Shown: in pieces, positions 55,207 to 63,407 of the stretch
Position numbering within the stretch: the first letter of the stretch is position 1
Layout of the letters: the number at the start of each line of letters is the position of its first letter
Assembly (NCBI RefSeq): GCF_900115285.1
Contig: NZ_FOYW01000001.1
Location: forward strand, 2,143,272-2,207,271
Origin: Marinobacter daqiaonensis
Lineage (GTDB): Bacteria > Pseudomonadota > Gammaproteobacteria > Pseudomonadales > Oleiphilaceae
DNA: 64,000 bases
Direction: 5' to 3'
The notes under the pieces: generated by a model
Told to the model about the DNA's origin: nothing
Database searches by the model: none
The model's input: the letters and a program-made list of their open reading frames with translations, nothing else
Translations under genes and position numbers: made by a program

Positions 55207-55881
55207 TCAGACGTGGGTCAGGGCGTGGCGGCGGCCAGGCCGCTCCAGGTGGGGTGCATTGTTGAAGTTCAGTACCCGACGGGCGCTACTGCCCACGATC
55301 ACCTCACAGAAGGCGGTGTTACGGAACTGGAAATTGAGGTGGATCGCTCCCCGCTCCGGCCCTTCCAGAAGCCGGGTGAGGGCACTGCCGATAACGCCGC
55401 CTGAGGTCACCACCAGTACCGCGTCGTCGCGTCCGGCACCCTCGCAGGCGTGGTCGATGGCGTTTTCAATGCGCTGGCCAAAGTCACCCCAGGTTTCGGT
55501 GACATCGGTGAGCCGATCATCGATCCAGGCTTCGTAGGCGGCCCGGAAGGTGCGCCAGTAGTCCTTGAAGTCCCGGGCTTGGTGCACGTGCTGGTCACCG
55601 CTACCGGTGAAGGCGCGATACATCATTTCGCCGTCGTATTCGTTGAGACCAGGGTGGGTGGACACGTCCGCGCCGACCCGGGCCATGCCCTCGAGAATGC
55701 CCTTGGCGGTGTCCTGCTGGCGCTGGAGACTGCCCGCCACCACGCGATGGAAGTCCAGCTCCCGCTCACCGAAATACTCGCCCAGCCAGCGTGCCTGCTG
55801 CCAGCCCAGGTCGGAGAGTCGGTCGTAGTTGGCTTCGCCGAAAGAAGCCTGGCCATGTCTTACGATGAATAATCTTGCCAT
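55207..55881 (-). CDS. Histidine phosphatase family protein
   Basis: A 224-residue protein of the phosphoglycerate-mutase-like superfamily. The catalytic RHG is at residues 8-10 (FIVRHGQASFG), with later GSLQRQQDTAKGIL. The second-half motif, normally (V/T)HGG, reads VVTSGGVIG, so the usual second histidine is Ser. This change is known in a subset of bacterial members, but its effect on activity is unclear. RBS AGGT precedes the ATG. Substrate unknown. Confidence 0.85.
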   Translation of the reverse strand: MARLFIVRHGQASFGEANYDRLSDLGWQQARWLGEYFGERELDFHRVVAGSLQRQQDTAKGILEGMARVGADVSTHPGLNEYDGEMMYRAFTGSGDQHVHQARDFKDYWRTFRAAYEAWIDDRLTDVTETWGDFGQRIENAIDHACEGAGRDDAVLVVTSGGVIGSALTRLLEGPERGAIHLNFQFRNTAFCEVIVGSSARRVLNFNNAPHLERPGRRHALTHV

Positions 55882-55952
55882 GGGGTACCTGTTGTTGGAT
55901 GTCTACCGCAGAAAACACATCCTGCCCGAGCGCGGCGCGATTGGCCAGCCCA

Positions 55953-56552
55953 TCACGCAAGCTGCCAGACCACGAACCCTATGGTTGCGGCGGTAATCGC
56001 CAGCGCAATCAGGCCCAGGAGGCCGTCCCGGGCGATAATCGCCAGCCCGTAGGCGAGCAGCGCAAGACCACCACCATTGGCACTGAAGGGCACCAGTTCC
56101 ATCACCGGCAGCATCATGGCCACCAGCAGGCAGGCGCTGGTGAGAAGAATGTTTCCACCATTCGTCATGAGCACCGTCAGGCGAGGGCCGGTAAAACGGT
56201 CGATGAACCGCGCCGGCCGGTACATCCAGCCCAGTCCCTTCTCAAACCTGGCCCGGGACATTCGCCGCTGCGATAGCCATCGCGGCAGCCAGATCCGCTC
56301 CCGGCGAAACAGGCGCTGGCCAATGGTCAGCATGATCAACAGGCTCATGACCGTGGGAACGCCCGGAATGTCACCGATCAGGGGTGCCAGTACCACCAGG
56401 CCGGCCAACACCACCACGGGTCCGAAGGAGCGGGTGCCGGCCGCGTCGAGGACATCTTCCACTTTCACCTGGTCCCGATTGCCCCTGCTCCGGCGCAGTC
56501 GGTCCAGCACGGCTTCGAGACTGTCCAGCCCTTTTTCCTGCGTCTCACCCAT
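55953..56552 (-). CDS. ExoD-family membrane protein
   Basis: A 199-residue protein with four to five hydrophobic segments. It matches the exopolysaccharide synthesis ExoD family (FGPVVVLAGLVVLAPLIGDIPGVPT, then IGQRLFRRERIWLPRWL and PRLTVL). In rhizobia exoD affects exopolysaccharide and alkaline tolerance, but its biochemical role is unknown. Confidence 0.85.
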   Translation of the reverse strand: MGETQEKGLDSLEAVLDRLRRSRGNRDQVKVEDVLDAAGTRSFGPVVVLAGLVVLAPLIGDIPGVPTVMSLLIMLTIGQRLFRRERIWLPRWLSQRRMSRARFEKGLGWMYRPARFIDRFTGPRLTVLMTNGGNILLTSACLLVAMMLPVMELVPFSANGGGLALLAYGLAIIARDGLLGLIALAITAATIGFVVWQLA

Positions 56553-56736
56553 CCTGATTCTCCCAGTGTCATTGCGAGGCGGCTGCCTGACCCGCGGGAT
56601 TCATTAGGGTAACCAATGATCCGGTCGGGAAACCAGACCTTCCGGCAGGGGAAGGCCTCCTCCTTTCAAGGGCTCCGGAAGGCCTCTATACTCCCCCTTC
56701 CAGTTCGATCCAGGTCAACCCACGCCGGAGAAGGGC

Positions 56737-57651
56737 ATGTCAGGCAACACAGTGAGCAGCGCCATCCTTTTGCTGGTGATCGGCAACGCCCTGGCTATCG
56801 TCTCGGACGTGTTCATCAAACTGCTGGAGCCGGGGGCGCCGGTGTTCCAGTTCGCCTTTCTGCGCAGCCTGCTCACCCTGGTGCTGTTGCTGCCCCTGTT
56901 GGGGCAAATCAACCGGGACAGGTTGCTTGAGGGCGTCGGCCTCCATGCCCTCCGGGCCCATATCCATCTTGCCGGTCTGATCTGCATGGTGGTAGCACTC
57001 ACCACGCTGCCCCTGGCAAGCGCCAATGCCGTGTTCTACGTGGCGCCGGTCATCGTGATGGTGCTATCGGTGGTTTTCATGGGCGAGGGGCTCAGACCCC
57101 TGAGCCTGCTGGCGGTTTTCAGCGGCTTTGGCGGCGTCCTCGTCATACTGCGACCCATGGAATTCAACCTGGCGTCACTGTCCGCCCTCGGGACGGCTTT
57201 CTGCCTGGCAACGGCGGCGGTCATGGTGCGCAAGCTCCCCCGCGAACAGTCGACGGTGCACAAGCTGTTTCTCAGTTACCTGCTGATGCTGCCCGCCAGC
57301 CTTGTGCTGGCACTGCTGGAAGGGGCTCCCTGGCGGCTGGAGGTTGTCTGGAGTGCCCTGGGTTCGGCAATTTTCATCCTCGGCTATAACACCAGCGTGC
57401 TGATGGCCTACCGCCACGTGGAGGCCAACCAGGTGACCAGTGCCGAATACACCGGACTGATCTGGGCCATCGCGGTGGGGTGGATCTGGTTCGGGGAAGT
57501 GCCGGACCTGTGGTTCTTTACCGGCAGCCTCATGATCATCCTTCCGCTGGTGCTGATCGGCCTGCAGCGCAGGCGGACACCGGTGCCACCGAGGCAGGCC
57601 ATGGCAGCAGAGGTTACCGCTGCCGACTCCGGAAAATCTCAGCCGGACTGA
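56737..57651 (+). CDS. EamA/DMT-family transporter
   Basis: A 304-residue inner-membrane protein of ten helices in two EamA repeats (SDVFIKLLEPGAPVFQFAFLR; LPLASANAVFYVAPVIVMVL; VEANQVTSAEYTGLIWAIAVG). Different from the EamA gene at 44.9 kb. Substrate unknown. The upstream gene on the other strand starts 184 bp away. Confidence 0.9.
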   Translation: MSGNTVSSAILLLVIGNALAIVSDVFIKLLEPGAPVFQFAFLRSLLTLVLLLPLLGQINRDRLLEGVGLHALRAHIHLAGLICMVVALTTLPLASANAVFYVAPVIVMVLSVVFMGEGLRPLSLLAVFSGFGGVLVILRPMEFNLASLSALGTAFCLATAAVMVRKLPREQSTVHKLFLSYLLMLPASLVLALLEGAPWRLEVVWSALGSAIFILGYNTSVLMAYRHVEANQVTSAEYTGLIWAIAVGWIWFGEVPDLWFFTGSLMIILPLVLIGLQRRRTPVPPRQAMAAEVTAADSGKSQPD

Positions 57652-57814
57652 CCTTCGCCTCCGCCTTGCCCACAGGACTCAGCATTTCATACAGACGGAG
57701 AGTTTGAACCGATTCCCACTTTGGGCCATTTAACGCTTTGTAACATGCCCCTGTGATGGGAACGGCGGCACACTCCCGTTAACAAGGAATCCACCGATTC
57801 GCAGGAGGCGTCTC

Positions 57815-57973
57815 ATGTCCAGGGCACTGGCGTTTATCACCGGTATTGTCGTTATCGTCGTTGTACTGCTATTCCTGTTCTATCCGGTGGCGGACACCAC
57901 CGGCGCCGGCTCCCCCGCCGACGGAAACAGAGAAAATACCGCGACCAACGATTTCAGACTCGGTCTGCAGTAG
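57815..57973 (+). CDS. Small single-pass membrane protein (52 residues)
   Basis: A short gene with a strong AGGAGG site six bases before the ATG. The product has one long hydrophobic helix (about 6-26, rich in Ile and Val) and a polar C-terminal tail ending NDFRLGLQ. A perfect hairpin terminator follows 22 bp after the stop, so it appears to be its own transcript. Function unknown. Confidence 0.68.
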   Translation: MSRALAFITGIVVIVVVLLFLFYPVADTTGAGSPADGNRENTATNDFRLGLQ

Positions 57974-57994
57974 GTCTCGTGGTTCTGACCCTTT

Positions 57995-58027
57995 GAGTGC
58001 CCGGCCTCCCGCCGGGCACTCCGTTTT
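57995..58027 (+). terminator. Intrinsic terminator
   Basis: Perfect 11-bp stem GAGTGCCCGGC (57995-58005) / GCCGGGCACTC (58011-58021) with a CTCCC loop, then CGTTTT. It ends the 52-residue membrane protein gene. Confidence 0.85.
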
Positions 58028-58153
58028 CCTCACCGCCCCCCTTCAGCCACCTCTCATGGCTCTACGTCTTTACAAGTCCCCCACCCCTGTCTAGGATTAG
58101 GTTTCATTACGCAACCGCATTTAAAAACGCCATAACAACAAGCAGGAGCACCC

Positions 58154-59017
58154 ATGTTTCTCAGCGAGCCCAAAACCCTTACCACGTCACGCGGCACCTT
58201 CAGTTACCGGGAGGGAGGCAGCGGCGCCCCGGTGGTTATGATCCATGGCTGGCCGGAAAGCTCCTACTGCTGGGAGCATCTGGGCCGCCACCTGAAACAG
58301 GGCCTGCGGGTCATCGCACCGGATCTTCGGGGACTGGGAGACAGCGAACGCACGGAAGGTCAGGAGCACTACCGAAAGCAGGAGCTGGCCAAAGACGTTA
58401 TCAGCATGCTGGACGAGCTGGGCATCGAAAAATTCCAGCTTGTCGGCCATGACTGGGGCGGTATCGTGGCCCAGGAAGTGGCCCTGGCGATCCCGGACCA
58501 GATCCGCAAGATGGTGATCATGAACATTGCCCTGATCAACAATCTCAAGGGCAACATGGAAGTGATCGAGAAAGTCCGCTCCGGCAGCGGCAAGGCGTAC
58601 TGGTACCAGCACTTCCAGCAGGCTCCGGGCCTTGCGGAAGCCATGATCCCCGGCGCCGAGGAGACCTGGCTGCGGTTCTTCCTCCAGGGCTGGAGCAACG
58701 ACATTCCGGAAGATTCCATCGCCGAGTATGTGCGCATGTACAGGATTCCCGGCACGCCTGGCGCCGGGGCCAACTACTACCGCGCCTTCGCTGACGATGC
58801 CAAACGCTGGGGAACCCTGTCAGATCATGTCTGGAAGATTCCCAGCCTCTATATCTATGGCAACAAGGACAGGGTCATTATCCCGGAGTACCTCAACCAT
58901 ATCGAAGACTGCTTCGAGGAGATCCGCGTGGAAGAAGTGGACGCCGGCCACTTCCTGCAGGAGGAAAAGCCGGAAGAGGTGGCAGGCCATATGAACGGTT
59001 TTTTCGAGACTGACTGA
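58154..59017 (+). CDS. Alpha/beta hydrolase of the epoxide hydrolase / haloacid dehalogenase-like type
   Basis: A 287-residue hydrolase. The oxyanion motif HGWPESS (31-37) and the Asp nucleophile in GHDWGG (D100) point to epoxide hydrolases or fluoroacetate-type dehalogenases rather than serine esterases. The catalytic His is at about 266 (DAGHFLQEE), and a candidate acid is in GNKDRVI. Substrate unknown. Start behind AGGAG. It is convergent with a TetR gene, 42 bp away. Confidence 0.87.
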   Translation: MFLSEPKTLTTSRGTFSYREGGSGAPVVMIHGWPESSYCWEHLGRHLKQGLRVIAPDLRGLGDSERTEGQEHYRKQELAKDVISMLDELGIEKFQLVGHDWGGIVAQEVALAIPDQIRKMVIMNIALINNLKGNMEVIEKVRSGSGKAYWYQHFQQAPGLAEAMIPGAEETWLRFFLQGWSNDIPEDSIAEYVRMYRIPGTPGAGANYYRAFADDAKRWGTLSDHVWKIPSLYIYGNKDRVIIPEYLNHIEDCFEEIRVEEVDAGHFLQEEKPEEVAGHMNGFFETD

Positions 59018-59059
59018 TTCCCCGGATGCGACCGGCCACGGGGTCGCCCTGGCCGGTTG

Positions 59060-59698
59060 TCACTCCTTTCCGGAATTTGTGCTCCCCCCCTGGCCAAGCG
59101 CCACCCGCGCCACCAGGTGCTCGATGCGGCGAATGATGTCGGTATTGCCCTGGCGACCGGAGAGCACTACCTGTGAGCCGATGGTCGCCACATACATGAG
59201 GGTGGCCAGCTCCTCCACCTGGTCCTCCACGCTTCCCAGGTTCCGGAACAGGAGCTTGTTCTGCTCCACCCGGGCCTCGTCCACCTCTTCCACCAGCCTC
59301 GCGGCGTAGTCGTTACGGCGGGCGAAGTCCCGCACCGCCAGTTCCACCTGCAGGCGGCGGACGTTCCGGGAGGCGTCGGTCAGCAGCAACTGGAGCAACT
59401 GGTGCAGTTCCTCTTCCGGGTTTTCCCCTTTCGGCCGCATGTAGTCCAGTTCCACGAAACGGCGGTCCCGCCAGCGGTCCAGGAAGCTGTTCACCAGATC
59501 CTCATGGTCCCGGAAATGCCAGTAGAAACTGCCCCGGGTCACGCCCAGTTTTTTTGCCAGGGTCAGAACCCGCAGGTTGCCGAAGCCACCGGCGGCGACT
59601 TCGCCGGCGGCGGCATCCAGCCAGTCGTCCCGGGTCAGCTGGGACTTGCCCGGGGCTACGTTGCGGTTTGTTCTGGGACTGTTTTTGCTGCTTGCCAT
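59060..59698 (-). CDS. TetR-family transcriptional regulator
   Basis: A 212-residue repressor. The N-terminal helix-turn-helix is VLTLAKKLGVTRGSFYWHFRDHEDLV, and the C-terminal ligand domain is all helical. It is divergent from a beta-oxidation operon across 261 bp, so it probably controls that operon in response to an acyl-CoA or related ligand; this is inferred from position. The ATG at 59698 was chosen over the in-frame start at 59728. Confidence 0.9.
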   Translation of the reverse strand: MASSKNSPRTNRNVAPGKSQLTRDDWLDAAAGEVAAGGFGNLRVLTLAKKLGVTRGSFYWHFRDHEDLVNSFLDRWRDRRFVELDYMRPKGENPEEELHQLLQLLLTDASRNVRRLQVELAVRDFARRNDYAARLVEEVDEARVEQNKLLFRNLGSVEDQVEELATLMYVATIGSQVVLSGRQGNTDIIRRIEHLVARVALGQGGSTNSGKE

Positions 59699-59786
59699 AG
59701 TAAGTCCGGTTCCGAGCGGCCGCGGCATGAGAGCGGTCCGGGCTCGTTGGTTGCGGGTGACCAGGGCGACGGAGTGTACAACCCCA

Positions 59787-59854
59787 TTGACCTGTGACGC
59801 GACAATACATTACTGTACGGAATCTCCAGACACCAGTGTATGGAAACAATTTCC
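59787..59854 (+). promoter_or_regulatory. Candidate promoter and palindromes of the beta-oxidation operon
   Basis: TTGACC (59787-59792) and TACTGT (59811-59816) with 18-bp spacing form a possible sigma70 promoter. Overlapping the -10 is the short dyad TACA-TTAC-TGTA (59807-59818 region). At 59842-59854 lies GGAAA-CAA-TTTCC. Either could bind the divergent TetR protein, but the motifs are short. Confidence 0.4.
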
Positions 59855-59959
59855 CGCATTCCAGCACGACGACCCGGCCCACGGTGGAACCGACCTGCCA
59901 TCGAAAGGGCCCACCAGAGCTACCCGGCACTCGTTGCCAAAGCCAAGAAAGGAGCGAGC

Positions 59960-62053
59960 ATGAGCACCGCACACTACGACACCAACGGCAATGTCGCCGT
60001 TATCCGACTGGACAACCCCCCGGTCAACGGCCTCAGCCTGGCATTGCGCCAGGGCATCGTCGAGGGCATCAAGAAGGCTGAGCAGGACAGTGCCATCGAG
60101 GCCATCGTGATCACCGGTTCCGACCGGGCCTTCTCCGGCGGCGCCGACATTACCGAGTTCGGCACCCCCCGGGTGATGCAGGAGCCTATCCTCACCACCG
60201 CCATCCACTACGTGGAAACCGCCAGGAAGCCGGTTGTCGCCGCCATCAGCGGCAACTGCATGGGCGGCGGCCTGGAACTGGCCCTGGGCTGTAATTACCG
60301 GGTATCCACTCCGGACGCGCAGCTGGCCCTGCCGGAAGTGAAGCTGGGCATTCTCCCCGGCGCCGGCGGCACCCAGCGCCTGCCCCGGGTAATCGGTGTC
60401 GAGCATGCCCTGAACATGATCGTTTCCGGCGCGCCGGTGCCCGCCAAACAGTTCAAGGGCACTCCGCTGCTGGATGAGATTATCGAAGGCGACCTGATGG
60501 AAGGCGCCCTGGCGTTCGCCCGCAAGGTGGTCGCCGACAAGATGCCCCTGAAGAAGGTGCGCGACCTGAAGGCGAAGCACCCCAACCCGGAAGGCTTCTT
60601 CATGTTCGCCCGTAACACCATCGGCGCCATGGCCAAGAACTATCCGGCTCCGCTGAAGTGCCTGGAAGCGGTGGAAGCCGCCGTCAAGAAGCCCTTCGAC
60701 GAGGGCATGAAAGTCGAGCGCGACGGCATCAAGTATCTGATGCAGACCCCTGAGTCCGCCGCCCTGCGCCACGCCTTCTTCGCCGAGCGCAAGACCAGCA
60801 AGATCTCCGACGTGCCGTCCGATACCCCGACCCGGGATATCGAGTCCGTGGGTGTGATCGGCGCCGGCACCATGGGCACCGGCATCTCCATCAACTTCCT
60901 CAATGCCGGCATTCCGGTGACCATCGTCGAGATGAAGCAGGAAGGTCTGGACCGGGGCGTGGAAGCCATCCGCAAGGTCTACGAAGGCCAGGTCAAGAAA
61001 GGCCGCATGACCGAAGATAAAGCCAAAGCCCGGATGGAGCTGCTGACCCCTTCCCTCAGTTATGACGACCTCAAGGACGTGGATCTGGTTATCGAGGCCG
61101 TGTTCGAGGAGATGGGCGTCAAGGAGCAGGTATTCACCAGGCTGGACGAGGTCTGCAAGCCTGGCGCCATCCTGGCCTCCAACACCTCCACCCTCGACGT
61201 GAACAAGATCGCCGGCTTCACCAAGCGACCGGAAGACGTGATCGGCCTGCACTTCTTCAGCCCCGCCAACATCATGAAGCTGCTGGAAGTGATTCGCGGC
61301 GACAAGACCGCCAAGGACGTTCTGGCCACCGCCATGAAGCTGGCCAAGACCATCCGGAAGACCGCCGTGGTCTCCGGCGTATGCGATGGCTTCATCGGCA
61401 ACCGCATGATCAACCAGTACTCCCGTGAAGCCCTGACCATGCTGGAGGAAGGCGCCAGCGTGCAGCAGATCGACAAGGCGATCGAGAAGTTCGGTTTCGC
61501 CATGGGCCCGCTGCGCATGGCCGACCTGGCCGGCGGCGACATCGGCTGGGCCATCCGCAAGCGCCTGTACGCGGAACACCCCGGCATGAAGAAGAACCTG
61601 ATTGCCGACCGCCTGTGCGAGCTGGGTCGTTTCGGGCAGAAGACCGGCTCCGGCTTCTACCGCTACGAGCCGGGTAACCGCAAGGCCCTGCACGATCCGG
61701 AAGTGGACAAGATCGTTGACGAGGCCCGCGCCGAGATGGGCATCACCCCCCGCAAGATCAGCAACCAGGAAATCGTCCAGCGTTGCGTCTATGCCCTGGT
61801 GAACGAGGGTGCCCGCATCCTGGAGGAAGGCATCGCCCAGCGCGCCTCCGACATCGACATGGTGTACCTCACCGGCTACGGCTTCCCGGTATTCCGCGGT
61901 GGCCCCATGCACTACGCCGAGCAGGTTGGTCTGCTCAACGTGGTCCGCGACATGGAGCCCTTCGCCGAGAACCCGAACACCCAGGAAGGTTTCTGGGAGC
62001 CCGCTGCGCTGCTGGCCAAATGCGCGCAGGAAGGCCGTGGTTTTGACCAGTAA
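59960..62053 (+). CDS. Multifunctional enoyl-CoA hydratase / 3-hydroxyacyl-CoA dehydrogenase
   Basis: A 697-residue beta-oxidation enzyme. The N-terminal crotonase domain (about 1-200) has the oxyanion loops AFSGGADI and MGGGLELALGC, and PEVKLGILPGAGGTQRL with the catalytic Glu. The NAD domain starts near residue 295 (GVIGAGTMGTGISINFL) and has ASNTSTLDV and the catalytic His in GLHFFSPANIMKLLEV. Two C-terminal hydroxyacyl-CoA dehydrogenase domains follow. It is of the MFE-1 layout, similar to FadJ/FadB in function. The ATG at 59960, preceded by AAGGAG, is the true start; the frame is open from 59840. Confidence 0.93.
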   Translation: MSTAHYDTNGNVAVIRLDNPPVNGLSLALRQGIVEGIKKAEQDSAIEAIVITGSDRAFSGGADITEFGTPRVMQEPILTTAIHYVETARKPVVAAISGNCMGGGLELALGCNYRVSTPDAQLALPEVKLGILPGAGGTQRLPRVIGVEHALNMIVSGAPVPAKQFKGTPLLDEIIEGDLMEGALAFARKVVADKMPLKKVRDLKAKHPNPEGFFMFARNTIGAMAKNYPAPLKCLEAVEAAVKKPFDEGMKVERDGIKYLMQTPESAALRHAFFAERKTSKISDVPSDTPTRDIESVGVIGAGTMGTGISINFLNAGIPVTIVEMKQEGLDRGVEAIRKVYEGQVKKGRMTEDKAKARMELLTPSLSYDDLKDVDLVIEAVFEEMGVKEQVFTRLDEVCKPGAILASNTSTLDVNKIAGFTKRPEDVIGLHFFSPANIMKLLEVIRGDKTAKDVLATAMKLAKTIRKTAVVSGVCDGFIGNRMINQYSREALTMLEEGASVQQIDKAIEKFGFAMGPLRMADLAGGDIGWAIRKRLYAEHPGMKKNLIADRLCELGRFGQKTGSGFYRYEPGNRKALHDPEVDKIVDEARAEMGITPRKISNQEIVQRCVYALVNEGARILEEGIAQRASDIDMVYLTGYGFPVFRGGPMHYAEQVGLLNVVRDMEPFAENPNTQEGFWEPAALLAKCAQEGRGFDQ

Positions 62054-62093
62054 GGCCGGTGCATTGCGTCACCTGGTTTCCACGAATTGATCG

Positions 62094-62115
62094 CCGGGGC
62101 CCTGCGGGGCTCCGG
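62094..62115 (+). other. Intercistronic hairpin before the thiolase
   Basis: Nine-pair stem with one G-T wobble (62094-62102 with 62107-62115) around a TGCG loop, 17 bp before the thiolase ATG. No T-tract. Possibly an mRNA stabiliser or processing site within the operon. Confidence 0.5.
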
Positions 62116-62132
62116 TTCACAGGAGAAAGATT

Positions 62133-63311
62133 ATGAATGATGTTGTCATCGTATCCACCGCCCGCACGCCCCTGGCCAAGTCCTGGCGCGGCGGCCTGAA
62201 CATGACCCACGGCGCCACCCTCGCGGGCCACGCCATCCAGCATGCCGTTGAGCGCTCCAAGGTGGACCCCGCCGAGATCGAAGATGTGCTGATGGGCTGC
62301 GCCCTGCCGGAAGGCTCCACCGGTAACGACGTGGCCCGCATGGGCGCCATCCGCGCCGGCCTGCCGGTGTCCGTGGCCGGCGCCACCATTAACCGGTTCT
62401 GCTCCTCCGGCCTGCAGGCCATTGCCATGGCCGCCCACCACATCGCCGTGGACCGGGTGCCGGTGATGGTCGCCGGTGGCGTGGAGTCCATCTCCACCGT
62501 CCAGGCCACCGTCAACCAGAACTACCTCGCCGAGCCCTGGCTGATGAAGAACAAGCCCGAGCTCTACTGGTCCATGCTGCAGACCGCGGAAACCGTGGCC
62601 CAGCGTTACAAGATCAGGAAAGAGGACATGGACGAGTACGGCGTGCGCAGCCAGACCCTGGCGGCCAAGGCCCGTGAGGAAGGCAAGTTCGACGACGAGA
62701 TCGTGCCCATCACCACCACCGCCGGCGTCGCCGACAAGGCCACCGGTCAGCTGATGAGCAAGGAAGTCACCGTGTCCCAGGACGAAGGCATCCGCCCGGA
62801 CACCAACCTGGAAGGCGTCAGCAAGATCGGCTCCGCCATGGAAGGCGGCGTGGTCACCGCCGGTAACGCCAGCCAGTTCTCCGACGGTGCGTCCGCCTGT
62901 GTCCTCATGGACGGCAAGCTGGCCGAACAGCGGGGCCTGCAGCCCCTGGGCATCTTCCGCGGCTTCGCCGTGGCCGGTTGCGAGCCGGACGAGATGGGCA
63001 TCGGCCCGGTCTACGCCGTGCCCAAGCTGCTCAAGCGCGCCGGCCTGAGCGTCGACGACATCGGCCTGTGGGAACTCAACGAAGCCTTCGCGGTACAGGT
63101 GCTGTACTGCCAGCGTGAGCTGGGCATTCCCATGGACCGCCTGAACGTCAACGGCGGCGCCATCGCCGTGGGTCACCCCTACGGCACCACAGGCTCGCGC
63201 CTGGTGGGCCACGCCCTGATCGAAGGCAAGCGACGCGGCGTAAAATACGTTGTTGTGACCATGTGTGTCGGCACCGGCATGGGTGCCGCCGGGCTGTTCG
63301 AAGTGGCCTGA
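62133..63311 (+). CDS. Acetyl-CoA acyltransferase (thiolase)
   Basis: A 392-residue degradative thiolase. The acylation Cys is C90 ([14 protein letters not shown]), the catalytic His is H348 ([12 protein letters not shown]), and the second Cys is C378 ([14 protein letters not shown]). It cleaves 3-ketoacyl-CoA to acetyl-CoA and a shortened acyl-CoA. RBS AGGAGAAAG precedes the ATG. Partner of the preceding multifunctional enzyme, as FadA is of FadB. Confidence 0.93.
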   Translation: MNDVVIVSTARTPLAKSWRGGLNMTHGATLAGHAIQHAVERSKVDPAEIEDVLMGCALPEGSTGNDVARMGAIRAGLPVSVAGATINRFCSSGLQAIAMAAHHIAVDRVPVMVAGGVESISTVQATVNQNYLAEPWLMKNKPELYWSMLQTAETVAQRYKIRKEDMDEYGVRSQTLAAKAREEGKFDDEIVPITTTAGVADKATGQLMSKEVTVSQDEGIRPDTNLEGVSKIGSAMEGGVVTAGNASQFSDGASACVLMDGKLAEQRGLQPLGIFRGFAVAGCEPDEMGIGPVYAVPKLLKRAGLSVDDIGLWELNEAFAVQVLYCQRELGIPMDRLNVNGGAIAVGHPYGTTGSRLVGHALIEGKRRGVKYVVVTMCVGTGMGAAGLFEVA

Positions 63312-63351
63312 TCGGGTTTCTTTTACGAATAATCCCGGTACACAACCAGAC

Positions 63352-63378
63352 CGGAGTTCCCGCCCCGGCGGGGCTCCG
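63352..63378 (+). other. Intercistronic hairpin before the acyl-CoA dehydrogenase
   Basis: Outer stem CGGAG / CTCCG and inner stem CCCGC / GCGGG with a small bulge, 30 bp before the next ATG and 40 bp after the thiolase stop. Similar in kind to the hairpin at 62094-62115. Confidence 0.5.
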
Positions 63379-63407
63379 TTGCGACAGACGACACGAGAGA
63401 GCGAACC

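Noticed and set aside
59810-61912. 700-codon open frame antisense to the multifunctional beta-oxidation enzyme
   Set aside because: Shadow of a highly conserved gene; no ribosome site, no domain pattern.
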